A DNA stretch of 64,000 nt from positions 62,001 through 126,000 of the forward strand of contig JAJQZP010000230.1 of the NCBI GenBank assembly GCA_025403435.1. Reading direction: 5' to 3'. Positions 37,592 to 50,093 of this stretch are shown piece after piece. Position numbers and translations under genes: made by a program. The notes under the pieces are model-generated. The model did not search any database and was not told where the DNA came from. It worked only from the letters and a program-made list of their open reading frames with translations. Each line of letters starts with the position of its first letter. The stretch's first letter is position 1. Source of the DNA: Artocarpus heterophyllus. Its lineage: Eukaryota > Streptophyta > Magnoliopsida > Rosales > Moraceae.

Positions 37592-38539
37592 ATGGCTTCT
37601 AGAAGAGTCGAGTTGGGCCTAGCCTTGGTCCTCTTTGCGGCTGCGCTACTGGACCGGGCGGTGGCCCAGACATCAAGCTGCACTAACTCTATCACGAGCC
37701 TCTCGCCATGCCTGAACTACATCACAGGAAACTCATCAAACCCCTCCTCTTCTTGCTGCTTACAGCTCTCCAGTGTTGTTCAGTCCTCGCCGCTGTGCCT
37801 TTGCTCTGTCCTCAACGGATCAGGCGTGTCGTCGTTGGGAATCACAATAAACCAAACTCTCGCCCTATCGCTCCCCGGGGCTTGTCAAGTCACCACCCCG
37901 CCAGTCAGCCAATGCAAAGGTAATTACTAAATTGAGTAGCGTTAGCCCTCTTAAAACCAACTCACGGGTCAGTAAATCGTTATCTTTAAATGTTAATGGA
38001 AGTGACAATTTTTCGAATGCTTATTACTTGTGTCGCAAAAAATCAAACAACAAATAACGAAATAAACTCGCTTAATTGGACTCGAGAATTGGATAAACCA
38101 CCCCGACAAACACTTAAAATCTTACTCAGATGGCACATAAGGTGGTATTAAAAAGTTAGGATATCTAACATTATTCGAGATAATTACCAGCTGCTAATGC
38201 GCCAACGGCGTCGACAACCCCACAAGCGAGTTCACCTGCGGAGACTCCTGACGAAACACCTGAGGCTGCACTGACGCCTACCTCAGAACCGGACGTCCCT
38301 TTGGGTACAATACAATTTGTTATGAATGTTTAAGCAATTTTGTTGTTTTTTGTTGTTCATGTGCATATATAAATATGCTGATGGAAAATTGGACGGTTGA
38401 TGATGCAGGAGGAGGGTCAAAATCAGTCCCATCAACGGAGGGCAGCTCGTCTGATGGTAGAAATGTCAAAGCTCCCCTGCATTTCGTGCTCTTCCTCCTC
38501 TTCGCTCTGTCATATTCTTCTACTTTTACCACTTTCTGA
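37592..38539 (+). CDS. GPI-anchored lipid transfer protein (LTPG), three exons
   Basis: Exons 37592-37919, 38191-38304 and 38409-38539 join in frame into 190 residues. A signal peptide (ending AVAQ) is followed by the eight-cysteine domain with SLSPCLNYITG, SSSCC, LCLC, GAC and SQC. A Pro/Thr/Ala linker comes next (exon 2). Exon 3 ends in SSSDGRNVKAPLHFVLFLLF plus a short hydrophobic tail, a typical GPI signal. It is a close paralogue of the gene at 42134 (shared NQTLA-SLPGAC and TPPVS-C) and more distant from the divergent neighbour at 36910. The frame is clean, so it appears functional. Confidence 0.9.
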
Positions 38540-38589
38540 GTATTATTGTTGTAACGACAAACATAGATATATATAGAGAGAGAGAGATT

Positions 38590-40476
38590 AGTGTGGCCTT
38601 ATGGTCAGATGATTCTTTTCTTCATTTTCTACGCGGATGGAAAAGTGTTAGCTTCTTTGGTTCTACTGGTGTGCTTGTTTTTTTTTTGTTTGTTTGTATT
38701 ACTAGAAGGGAAATAAAAGTTTCTTTTTTTATTTATTTTGATAGAAATATTTATAGAGTTTCATTTTCATTGAAAAAACTGATAAACATGTCGCTCGTCC
38801 AAATGACAAGTTATTTTTCCCTTTGAAAATTTGCCGTGTTTCAGTAGAAAAAATTGATGTCGTTTCCCTGCATAAACTTATGTTTCAATGTTTCTGTTCT
38901 TCATATTGAAATCTAAAAGTGATAAAATAATAAAATTTTTAATTCATCATTTGTACTTTGACGTTTGCCATCAATTGATTCCCTCCAATAAGCAGCTTCT
39001 GTCGCTTATTGTTTCACTCTTAAAGGTTGTTGTCGTTTTTGGCTTAAATGTCGTTCAACTCGTTAGTTTGACAAACCGACAGTTGTTCGTCTTTTAGAAT
39101 CTTATCACCGTACATATGCGGAAAAACCGAGACGAAGTTTCCTACAAAGCACTGGTATCTTTCATTTTGAAAAAAAAATAAAAAAAATGTAGTTTAGTTC
39201 ATCTAAGCTTTGATGTCGTTTGAAAAAAATAGGGAATATGGTGAATGACATTATCGTTTTTATCATGCTGTATATTTTCATTGCGATTGCCTGGTCTACA
39301 TGAAGGTTGAAGCTAAAAAAAGACAAACCATTTACAGTCTGAGGACGCTATATGTAGTTTACTCGTAAGCGACAAGTCGTTTTTTACCAATTGCAAGTAG
39401 ATTTTGACTTTTCATGTTAATACAACATGTCCTTCAATGCCTATGAGCAAAACATCATGAAAGGAAACGACAAACCGTTTGCAGTCAAAGGAAAATTTTC
39501 GTTTGCTAGTAATCTTAGAGGACATGACGTGTCTACGCTGGAATGCATTTGTTTTCCCTCCCCCCTAAAACGACATGTTGTTTGTCATGCAATATAAAGA
39601 ACGACCACAAATAAATGACGAACCGATCGCATTCAATTCAAGTAAAACTATCAGCATTTTTATCACAGGTTTGAACGACAATTTAAAATTTGTTGTGATA
39701 GTGTGTTCTTGCATAAAAGTTTTTTATGTTCAAATCAATGAGCCAAACGGGCCATATATATCTACTTATAAAAATAAATGATATATCGTTTTATCTTTCT
39801 ATCAACAGCGCATTTTATTTTCCTTTTCAACAGTATACGACTTATCTTTTCTCAATTTATGATCGAAGAATGTGAATCTTGTTGCTAAGATTAAAACAAG
39901 ATAAAAACGACAGGCCGTTTAGATTAAAAAACGACATTAACGACAAAAGGCCGCCTTCAACCTTATAGGCACGATAAAAGGTATGAAAAAGATATTCTAA
40001 AATACATCGTTTTAGAGAACAAAGTGAGAAAATGTTTAAGTGGACTTATTTGAAAAAACCAAATATTTTAACAGGAATATGTTAAAAAAATATTTGTGAG
40101 AAAGTAGTTGTTAAGAGAGACTCTGAAAAAAAAAAAAAAAGTTAAGTAAGAACACATTTGAAAAAAATATACATCTTAATGAGACAATAAAAAGTACATA
40201 AATATTACATCTGATATAATAGTATTTTAGAGGACAACAAGAAATATATTTAAACAATAACTTATAAAACAAAGAATTTTGGTTAAGCATATTTTAAAAA
40301 TATAAATTTTAAAAGCAAAGCAAAACAAAAAGGATGGACCAAAAAGAATTGTTTGAGCCAAAAATGCATGTTTTGGTTGAAAGTTGGAAAAGCCATTGCT
40401 CTCTTATTGAAAGGAGATGAATTATTATGGAAACAATCCCACCTCATGAATACTTGTTTAAATAATTCTTTTTTAA
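38590..40476. other. Intergenic region with scattered ACGACA...CGTTT words
   Basis: There is no gene. Between 39000 and 39960 the motif ACGACA or GCGACA followed by 2-4 bases and CGTTT recurs in both orientations (for example near 39372, 39466, 39569 and 39907). This hints at a decayed element or repeat. The rest is AT-rich. Confidence 0.45.
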
Positions 40477-41672
40477 GTAAATTGCTCAATTAGTCCTCAA
40501 CTTTTTACAAAAATGATCTTTTAGTCCCGAACTTTTTTAATAACCAGTTCTCAACCTTTCGTTTGAGTAGCTAATAGACCATTTTAATGGTCAAACCATT
40601 AAGTTTGACCGTTAAAAATTGTTGAACTATTAAAATTACTAAATTACCCTTTATTATTGATTTGATTTTTCCCTAAAAACAAAAAATTAAAATCAGCAAA
40701 CAATTTTCTTTTGAGTTAAAAAACAAAAACCCAAAACCATCGCCCACCCTACCCACCGCCCCCCCTCCCGAGCTGGTGACCCCACGCCAATGACCCCATC
40801 ATCGCCCCCTTTCCTGCGTCGGCTACCAAACCACGCCTCCTAAACAAAAACCCAAAATTTTTGCAATATCAGCAAAGATAAAACAAAGAAAAAAAAAACC
40901 CAAAACCAGCCTTCCCCCTTGGCCACCCCCTTCCCTGCGCGCCGATGACCCCACTGCCGGCCCCTAAACAAAAACCCAAATTTTTTTCAAAATCAGCAAA
41001 GAAATAAAAAACAAAACCAACCTCTCCTATTGCCCATCCTTACCCACCGCCCCCCTCTGTGCTAGCCACTAAATCATTGCCCCTAATCAATCAAAACCCT
41101 AATAACAAAAAATAAAAATCGACCAAAAAAAAAAACCCCAAAATCTAAAATCACAAAATTTTAAACCCAGATCTTGTGAGGACCTTGAAGGCGCCCTGAC
41201 TATTCTTCTTCTTCACCATTTCTCTCTGTTTTTCTTAAGCCAAAGACCCCACCCACCAACCTGGCATCGTCGAGCCCCCTCCCCGTCACCCGCAAATCCC
41301 AACGAGACTACTGGAGCCTCCCACACCTACCTCGATCACTCTCTCTCCCTCTTTTTCCTGTCCTCAACGAGGATTTTTTTCTTTTCTTGTTTTAAATATG
41401 TTTTTCTTTTCTTTTTTTTTTTTACATTTTGATTTTAATATTTTTTTAAGAATATGATTTTATTTTATTTTCTTTAAAACATATTTGGTATTTTACTAAA
41501 ATATCCTTACTAAAATGGTCGTGTGTCCCTCACGTGATGCACTTTTAATATCTATCCGGTTAAAATAGTCCCTCAGCTACTAAAATAAAAGGTTGGGAAC
41601 TAATTAATGAAAAAAAATTGGTGACTAAAATCTCACTTTTTTGAAAGGTTAAGGGCCAATTGAGCAATTTAC
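40477..41672. mobile_element. Long-TIR element, Mutator-like, about 1.2 kb
   Basis: The left end GTAAATTGCTCAATTAGTCC and the right end CCAATTGAGCAATTTAC are parts of inverted repeats about 50 bp long that also share the phrase TTTTAGTC. The flanks are T-rich, so the target duplication cannot be called. Inside, a unit of 130-150 bp beginning near AAACAAAAACCCAAAATT and including ATCAGCAAAG recurs about three times (40675, 40843, 40968), each with C-rich text. No transposase is present. Confidence 0.55.
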
Positions 41673-42133
41673 CTTTTTTTCTTTTTGTACAAACATCTTG
41701 CTTAAATGATGTATCTCTTAAATTTTTTGTTTATTAGATCTAACTACCCAATGCTAAACTTCTACTTCTTTCTTCACAAAAATTGTTACGTAATCGTTGA
41801 AGTTGAAGTTCGTATTTAATACTTTTACACAATTCTCATTTTTTTCTTTTTTTTTTTTAGCAAAACATTTTAATCAGAACCTTCATATACAAAATTTAAT
41901 TTCCCCTTTCTCAGCAAAATGGACATGCTTAAGCTGCCAAGCAATGTGTTACACAACAAGTTAAATAAACTTGTACAGAAAAACAGGTCATATATTTGAT
42001 TTAACCACTATAACCTACCAGTTTAGTAAAGTTGGCCAACCATTTAGAATTTCGTCTATTCTCTTCCATACAAGATTAATTCTACATTATAAAGCCAATT
42101 CTTCCTCTTCTACAAACCACTTAACCCCACAAA

Positions 42134-43071
42134 ATGGCGCCCAATAGTGCAAAATTACAAAAAATGGGTCTAACCCTGGCCATTGTGATAATATTTTCTC
42201 TTGGAGCCACGGCTCAAACAAGTTGTACTGGCGTGTTGATAAGCCTATCACCGTGCCTAAATTACGTCGCAGGGAGTTCCACGACGCCATCGTCTTCGTG
42301 TTGCTCGCAGCTGGCAAGCGTGGTTCAATCACAGCCACGGTGCCTGTGCTCGGTGCTCAACGGTGGCGCCATGTCCTCGCTTGGCATCACTTTTAACCAA
42401 ACTCTTGCTATGTCACTCCCTGGTGCTTGTCGCGTTCAAACACCACCTGTTAGCCGTTGCAATGATGGTAAGTACAATGAAAGTTACAATTATCTAGTAA
42501 TTAGTCCTTTGCCAATTAATGGTTATGCTAATTGGAGAACAAGGGCTTTGATCCCTAATCAATTTTGATGTCCTGAATCACATCTAACCAATAACATTAA
42601 GTCATGTCATTTATAAAATTTAAAATGGTTTTATATTGATTTTTTTCATGCTTTATACTCCGTTTGTCAAACTGGTTTTGTATTGATTTTTTTCATGCTT
42701 TATAACCTGTTTGTCAAACTTTTTTTATTTAAACTTTGTAAGGGAAAATATCTTAGCAATTTTATTAAGAACTACGTAATGTAGTTTCAATCGTATTCTT
42801 AAATACTTATTAATGTTCAAATTTGTTAAATAACATCACATAAAATTGCTAGTTAGACACTATCAAAAACATCAAAATTAAATTGAAGGGGTCATTTTAA
42901 CACGGGAACGTGATTTATCATTATGATATGACATGTATAATTATATAAAAATAATTTTTCTACGTGTCGATGCTTTTAGCTGCAAATGGACCAGCAACTT
43001 CCCAAGGAGCACTTTCTCCGGTGATTTCTCCAACTAGTGCTCCAGCAAATACAGCAGACGAGGCTCCTTAA
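42134..43071 (+). CDS. LTP-like secreted protein lacking a GPI tail, two exons
   Basis: Exons 42134-42467 (donor GTAAGT) and 42980-43071 (acceptor TTTTAG) join in frame into 141 residues: a signal peptide ending GATAQ, an eight-cysteine domain (SLSPCLNYVAG, SSSCC, RCLC, GAC, SRC), then a short Pro/Ala/Ser linker ending TADEAP and a stop. The closest paralogue (37592) continues with a third exon carrying a hydrophobic GPI signal, which is absent here. The product would be secreted and soluble, unless another exon exists downstream. A TATAAA lies at 42088-42093, only 41 bp before the ATG. Otherwise the frame is clean. Confidence 0.8.
42627..42720 (+). repeat. 47-bp tandem duplication in an intron
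   Basis: Two copies (42627-42673 and 42674-42720) share TATTGATTTTTTTCATGCTT and TTTGTCAAACT with few differences. They lie within the intron of the LTP-like gene. Confidence 0.8.
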
Positions 43072-45678
43072 ACTCTGACAACATCAGCACAAGTGGGGCC
43101 TTATCATCTGATGTAAATCATACCATATATACAGTACTTTTCTAATTATTGCTGCTCTTCATTTATATCATCGTATGGCCTAAGCCTCCTTGTACTTTTT
43201 CATATAAATATGGCTGTACATACAGTTTGGTTATATGTCTATATTTGTGTATAGTCTATTAGTTTTCTTGTCGTTTGTTCTTGGTATATCAGTAAGTTTT
43301 TAGTATAACCAATAATTTGAGCTTTATTTTGTTTGTATTGGATTGGTTCCTCAGCCATGAAAAATGCGAAATGGAGGCAAACATTTTAGGATATCATTAG
43401 CTGGAATAATATATGAAAATTATTGAGTAGAGACATCTAGAAAAATACTCTCTAACTCGAACGTGTGAAATCTATTATACGATGACATAGAGGTTATAGT
43501 AGTGCTAGGGAAAAAAAAATCAACGTTTAATTTTTTTTAGAAATCTAAATAATGCACATAATTTAGTGGAAGATATATACACGCAAAAAAAAAAAAACAT
43601 ATATGAAGTTACTCATGAAAAATTAGAATTATTGCGACTCCACCTCGTAGAATTATCATGCAGACAAAGAAATGTAAGCTTAAGATAAACTTGGGTGTCA
43701 TAATATTTAAAGATAATAATAAACGCCAATTTATAAGAACAATAGGGCACCGTATTTAATTAGATCAGAAAGTACAAATTCCGTTTAGAAATAATTCTCA
43801 CTGCGCTGGTTCTCTCTTTTAATGTCAAATTTTGCATTAAAAAGAATTTCTATTTTGCCATTCTTATCATGACCACAAAGAGCTTGTAGAATAAGTTGTT
43901 AGAACATGACTATGTAATAACGAAAAGAACAAGCATCTAATTAGCATCAAGCAACATGCAACCATAAAATATAAGTCGATTGTTATAATCTGATTCACGA
44001 CTAGGTATTAAATAATTGATATATATTTTTCTTTCACGCATTTTACACACGAGAAGGAAGTCATATGTCAGCAAGGATCTTTTTGCAGTCAAATTAGCAT
44101 TGTTTCATCACCCACAACTGGTGAATGTCCGCCATTTTCATTGGCAACTAATAATAAGAATAATAATAATAATAAGATATGGCTTCCCTTCATGATCAGA
44201 TTTCCTTAATCCTCATTTGTCTAAAATCTAAAGTCTAAACATAAAACTTCTGTTATTGGAACCGACTCCTGCATCAGCTTAATCATGTTCTTCTTTATGT
44301 CCCTTCAATAATATCATACCACGTCAGTTATATTAATTGACGTAACGTAGCATCATACTATTGAATAGACATGAAATAAGACAGGATAAAAGGAAGAGGA
44401 AAAGGGGTTATATAATCCTCAATGAATTATGTTTGACTCAATTATACCATTGGAGGGACATGAAAAAAAAAATTCTTGAAATTTTGATTAATTTTTGAGG
44501 TACTAAAATAATTTATACAAAAAAACTTAAAATAATTTATAAAAAAACTTTCTCTAAAAGTTTTGGGAAAAAATATATTTGAAAATATATATTCAAAACT
44601 TGAACACTAAATGTGATAAGATTATAGTGTATTTTGTATAAATTTCTTTTGAAAATATAAAGAATTATCGAGAAAATGTCAAAAAATTTTAAAAATTGGT
44701 TTATGTTTTTTATGTCGTAGATATTATATAACACAAATAAGTGTTTTTGTCTTCTGGTTACACATAATATTACTTGAGCCAAGATTGAATTTCAATCATA
44801 TTTAAACCTTGAGACTTTATTTTGGTATGAAATTTTTGTCCAACATGTATAAAGTTTTCCATAAAAAACTTGTTTATTTATGTGCTTCTTCAACATTTAT
44901 CATATTCTAAAATACAAGAAAAAAATTATGTTTAAAATTCAAATTTTCGAAGTTATAGTTTTCTGTTTCTGAAATTTTCTTAAATACGTAATACTCATAT
45001 TTAAAGATATCAATATTTTCTTACTTGTAAATAGGCATTAAAATTTTTGCTCGAATGTCACGACCTAAAAATTTACAAAGTTGCACAATTTTATTAGTGG
45101 GAAAAGCTATGAACAGATTGTTCGTCGTGCAAAATTAGCCAGCCTAATAGTTGTACAGATTAATATTATTTAATCTCCATATCCGATTAGTCAATTGCGT
45201 GATTTCTAAGTAACAGAGAACGTGTTATCTGCTACATATAGAGCGGTTCACGTATATTGTCAAGAATTTTGTTTTAACGTTATTCAAAGAATATTCTTCG
45301 TACACTTCATATTTCCATTCCTTTTGTAGTTATTGCCAATATCCAACTAAACATCACTCCAAATAATTTCTAACATAAAAAAAAGGACTCCAAATAATTT
45401 TATTCCAATGGATTTTCTCTTGGTAAGAGTATTTTTCAAGAGCTTAGGACCTGAAAAATATAATTATTGATAGATTTTTGTTTTTCAATCGTCATATTTA
45501 TATAAAATATTGTTTGTTTTGTATATTTTTGTTTGTTTTGATATGATTTTGACTAGATTTAACAATAAAAAAATATGTGATGCTTGTATGACATCATATT
45601 GTGAAAGGACCATTGTTAATATTGTAAGAATAAATTTTGTAGAAGAATAAGAATAATAATGAAAATTTTTTAGAAATA
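43072..45678. other. AT-rich intergenic region
   Basis: This holds the 3' flank of the LTP-like gene, then AT-rich DNA without a supported gene. TGTCACGACC at 45058 resembles an LTR start, but no partner end was found. Confidence 0.4.
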
Positions 45679-45967
45679 GATGTGTCAATCCAGGGCGCCC
45701 GATCTAGCCCAAACAGGCAAAAAGGAAAAAACGACAGGTCTGACCTGATTATTAAAAAGCGAGACCCAACTCGGCCCAAAGCCTATATGGGGTTTAGGGC
45801 CAGGTAGTTCAAATTTTTACAAAGGAATTCTAAAAAAAAAATAGCATGTTATCTAACCAGACTAACCCAGTTCTAGTTTTGGCCTAATTCTTCAACCCGA
45901 GCCAACAAAAACAGGCCAGGGGCCATGAGCCTGTCTGTTTGGCCCAGTCCAAATTGACACCCCTATC
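45679..45967. mobile_element. Small hAT-like element, 289 bp
   Basis: Flanking words TAGAAATA (45671-45678) and TAGGAATA (45968-45975) differ at one base and fit an 8-bp target duplication. The ends GATGTGTCAATCCAGG and, inverted, GATAGGGGTGTCAATTTGGA form an imperfect inverted repeat. The interior is rich in GGCCC/GGGCC words like the larger hAT element at 10262, so they may be related. Confidence 0.55.
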
Positions 45968-47780
45968 TAGGAATAAGGATTGAGGTTTTATGCCACTAAA
46001 AAGCCCAATGAATTAAACTTTACCACACCCTAAAAAAGTCTTTCAATCATTGCTATGCTGTTTAAAGAAAATTATTATATTACACAATTAAATTCTCTTG
46101 ATCAACAAATATTTCATCAAAAAAACAATAAAGCTTAGTTGACATAAGCTTAAGGGTATATTTTATATTATAAATATATTATGTGACATGATTGTGATGT
46201 TTCCTACAAATAGTTTTTTGTTGTGGCATTTTTATAAAAGCCCAAATAACTGCAAAAGATTGTTGAACTTTACAGTTAAACCAAGATAACGACAAAGTTA
46301 AATATGCCACAAGGACTTACAGTTAGATAGGATTTGGCAAATGTTGCAATTAATGAACCGATGGTCCAATTGGAAGAAGTGACGAGGAAATTTGAGAAAG
46401 AAAGCCAAGTTATATATCCACTTTGCATCAATAAGTACATTTGACTATTTGAGCACGTTTTGGAAAAGATCGCATGTATATCCAATTTTTTCACCAAAAA
46501 TGAAAAAATACAAATATCCAATTAGCCACAAGATAATTATTCAATTTGCATAAAATGGATAGTAAAACCAGCTTCCCTTAAAGTAGGTCAAAATTTCTAA
46601 ATCAAGTGCTAGAGATAATATTATATTAACCAAATCTTACACCAAAAATGAATATAATCTTTTAATTAGTTATATACAGTTTTCCATAGATATATTTGAC
46701 AACATTCATTTATGACTTCTATTGGTTGAACATTATTATTATTCTAGAAGGTATAGATTCTCCAAAGCCGATGTTCTATAATAAGACAAGGTAAGAAGTG
46801 ATGTAAGCTTTTTTAAAAATATATTTTCTTTCCCAATCTGAGTTTCCTCTTGAAAGAGAAAAAAAAAATACATTGCTATAAGCCAAGTACTAAAAGATTG
46901 TAAACAATATAAACCGATACGCCAGCCAAGCATGAAGTGGAAACCAGATATTTCTTAATTTCGGTCTTTTTTTTTTCCTTCCCACAAATTTCAACCACGT
47001 GTTTATGCGCCTGAGATTCCGATGTCGATAGGTTGAAACCAATTAAAACCCCCAAAGTAGTCACTGTTTTTCCCAAGGAGGTAAAAAAAAAAAAAACAAA
47101 AAACAAAAAACAAAAGAGGATAGAATTATGAGGAAATCGTTTTGTTTTGTTTTGTTTCTTTTTTTAGGATGCATTTACCAAACCGATTAACCATAATGGA
47201 AAGTAATAAAAATGAACATTGTTTATTTATTTTTTTGATGATATAATTAGAAACAATATTATTTTTTTAATGATTAAGCTTAAAATTTGATAATATTATT
47301 AATGTAACACCAACACAAATTATTTTACATAATTCTATAACTATTGTATTATAACATTTGAATTTAGATATTTAAATAAATTTGATATTCATTATCTAAT
47401 ATAGGAAATAAATACGAACCGAGATGGAATGCAAGAATTGACATCTTTTTTCTTTATTTACTATATTGTATGAAACTTACAGAACTTTCAACGCTAATTT
47501 TATCAACAAACATATTATTAAATAAGAAATAAAATCACTCCTAAATTTTCTTTTTTCTTTGGTGCAAAACAAACGCACCCTTAAAGTAAACACCCACGCC
47601 TGAACGGGGTTAAAGCCTAATCGAGGCTTAATTAAGCAAAGTAAAACACGCAAAAGAGAAAAAGCCCCAAATTTGCCCCAAATCTTCTCTCAACATAGAT
47701 AAAACGCTCGAACGTTGAAGCCTTGCAACAAAACAACAACAACACACGCATTACATGACATTGACTTTGCATTTGTTTTG
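45968..47780. other. AT-rich intergenic region
   Basis: No gene, RNA or element boundary is recognised. Short minus-strand open frames (46276-46521, 46739-47106) have no domain. The right end leads into the SKIP30-like leader. Confidence 0.4.
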
Positions 47781-47799
47781 TAGCTCTCGGCGTTTCCCT

Positions 47800-48933
47800 T
47801 TCCCCTTCAACGGGCCTTAGCCGTGAAGTCATCCCCTCTCGCTCTCTCTGCAATCCAAAATCCCCTCCCTTTTCTTTCTCTCTCTACAATTTTCCGCAAC
47901 AGGCCACCCGGAATTTTGTGTTCTTAGCCGCCTCGTTTCTTTCAGGTAACATCTGTTCTCTCTCTCTGGGTTCTAGGCTAACTATTTGGATTAACGAGTT
48001 ATTTTCTTGTTCTTTCACTAGTGTTTATTTGCCCGTGGCTGGGAATACAAGTTGCTTGAAATTTCGTTCATATCGTTAAAACCCATGTTTCGGTTGTTGA
48101 ATTGGAGGCTGATTCTGCGTTAAATTTTCATTTTTTAAATTCTTTTTTTGAGTGATAGTTTTTTGTTTAATGGGCTGATTCTTGGGTTTTGTTTGAATTT
48201 TTGGGTTATTGGTTGGTATTTGTCGATGACAATTTCATGGTTAATGCGTCACGTAAGTAGAAATGCATGTGGGTGGGAACCAATTTGGAAGCTTGAGAAG
48301 TGGATCACGCGTGGAATGGCTTATTTACTTCTTTGGTCATGAATTTTAGCTTGTAATATCTGAATTGGAAAAATAAGTTGCCATAGATCTCTCAAAAGGG
48401 TTGTTGATTTTATTACTAAGATCCATGTTCACTCAAGATGTATTCTTTTGTCTCAAGCCAAAATTTTCAGTTCATAGTTGTATCCTGTTATGTGACTGCT
48501 TATGAATTGTGGGGCACTCATGTGACTGAATTTTTGTTAGACCATAGTTTTTTTAGTGAGATCAGCATTTGTCGGTAGATAATAGATTGTTCTTTGTTGA
48601 TCTTCATAAGTAGGCAGAGGCTATGTATAGAATCCTAGTAAAGTTTTTGTGCTATTACTGTCATTTATTGGTATATAAGGATTAAAAATTACCCTGGACC
48701 TGTCTAGTATTGTTTCCCATGGTTTGTTATTTATGTAAAGCTGGGTATATGTGTATTCTCAAAAAAAAAAAAAAAAGGTGTATTTGAGTAAAACGAATGG
48801 TCAGTAAGCTATCGCCTGTGGTGGTGAAGAACTTCTTGCATCTGTTTTTTTAATCATTCAATCATTTAGATTATCTGGATATATGCGAGAGGGGTTGCAT
48901 CATATTCTGGGTTCTTTGTGTATATGATTCCAG
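47800..48933 (+). other. SKIP30-like 5'UTR exon and leader intron
   Basis: A CT-rich stretch (47838-47900) typical of plant leaders is followed by a consensus donor CAG/GTAACA at 47945/47946. A pyrimidine-ending acceptor GATTCCAG lies at 48926-48933. This predicts a leader intron of about 1 kb, common in F-box/kelch genes, and would place the ATG at 48918 inside the intron. Confidence 0.5.
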
Positions 48934-48989
48934 ACTGTTCTTTTCTGAGTACCACTCGCTCATTGCTGCTTTGTTTTATTTGTGTGCCA

Positions 48990-50093
48990 ATGCTCCCTCC
49001 AGTGAAGCAACAACTCAGCAGTGAAGAATCGTCTGGAACAGATGTGTCTGTGATTATGTCTGAATTGATTGAAGGTCTCCCTGATGCGGTTGCCCTCAGG
49101 TGCCTCGCACGGGTTCCCTTCTATTTGCATCCCAAATTGCAGATTGTTTCTCGTTCATGGAAAGCTGCCATTCGTAGTCAAGAACTGTTCAAAGCCCGAC
49201 AGGAACTTGGTGCAACTGAAGATCTATTGTGTGTCTGTGCTTTTGACCCAGAAAATCTATGGCAGCTTCATGACCCTCTAAGAGACCTTTGGATTACACT
49301 GCCCGTTCTCCCCTCAAAAATCAGGCACCTTTCTCACTTTGGTGCTGTCTCCGCTTCTGGAAAGCTGTTTGTACTTGGTGGTGGCAGCGATGCTGTTGAC
49401 CCACAGACAGGTGACCAAGATGGAAGCTTTGCGACCAATGAGGTGTGGTCGTATGACCCTGTAATCCGGCAATGGTCTCCTTGTGCATCAATGCTTGTTC
49501 CCCGCGCGATGTTTGCCTGCTGTGTTTTGGATGGGAAGATTGTTGTTGCAGGTGGTTTCACCAGCTGCCGGAAATCAATTTCTCAGGCAGAAGTGTATGA
49601 CCCTGATAAAGATGTGTGGGTGTCAATACCTGATCTCCATCGCACTCATAATTCAGCATGCTCTGGAGTAGTGATTGGAGGAAAGCTACATGTTTTGCAC
49701 AAGGGGTTATCGACGGTGCAAGTCTTGGACGGTAAGGGACTTGGGTGGACAGTTGAGGATTATTGTTGGCTTCAGGGTCCAATGGCGGTCGTTCAGGATG
49801 CACTCTACGTTATGAGTCATACATCAATCTTCAAGCAGGATGGAAACGTGAGCAAGGTAGTGGTTTCCGCATCTGAGTTTCGTCGGAGAATCGGGTATGC
49901 GATGACTGGGCTGCGGGATGAGATTTATGTGATTGGAGGTGTCATTGGCCCTGACCAGTTGAACTGGGAGATCAAGCCGATGTCTGATGTTGATGTCCTG
50001 ATGCTTGGTGGTGAAAGACCGACGTGGCGAAAGGCAGCTTCAATGACTCAGTGTCGTGGAACTATTCTTGGTTGTACACAGTTGAGAATTTAG
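48990..50093 (+). CDS. SKIP30: F-box/kelch-repeat protein, SKIP30-like
   Basis: This is an uninterrupted frame in one exon. An F-box lies at the N-terminus (LIEGLPDAVALRCLARVPFY..., then VSRSWKAAIRS), followed by kelch repeats with the usual GG and W/Y-x(n)-W pattern: LFVLGGGSDA, VWSYDPVIRQW, IVVAGGFTSCRKSISQAEVY, VLHKGLSTVQVLD, IYVIGGVIG. The end is CRGTILGCTQLRI. The F-box binds SKP1 in an SCF E3 ubiquitin ligase while the kelch propeller binds the target (family knowledge). Overall similarity to Arabidopsis SKIP30 (At3g63220) is from memory. The start may be 48990 (367 residues) or 49056 (MSELIEGLP, 345 residues, closer to the family's usual start); the ATG at 48918 is less likely. It appears fully functional. 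Confidence 0.9.
   Translation: MLPPVKQQLSSEESSGTDVSVIMSELIEGLPDAVALRCLARVPFYLHPKLQIVSRSWKAAIRSQELFKARQELGATEDLLCVCAFDPENLWQLHDPLRDLWITLPVLPSKIRHLSHFGAVSASGKLFVLGGGSDAVDPQTGDQDGSFATNEVWSYDPVIRQWSPCASMLVPRAMFACCVLDGKIVVAGGFTSCRKSISQAEVYDPDKDVWVSIPDLHRTHNSACSGVVIGGKLHVLHKGLSTVQVLDGKGLGWTVEDYCWLQGPMAVVQDALYVMSHTSIFKQDGNVSKVVVSASEFRRRIGYAMTGLRDEIYVIGGVIGPDQLNWEIKPMSDVDVLMLGGERPTWRKAASMTQCRGTILGCTQLRI

Noticed and set aside
40737..41340. C-rich stretches suggesting proline-rich coding
   Set aside because: Frames are broken by stops and the text repeats inside a TIR element; no gene can be supported.
45058..45075. TGTCACGACC resembling an LTR start
   Set aside because: No matching LTR end or target duplication was found; it may be a short relic only.
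48918..48989. Upstream ATG extension of the SKIP30-like gene
   Set aside because: It probably lies in the leader intron (acceptor at 48931-48933) and the added residues are not typical of the family.
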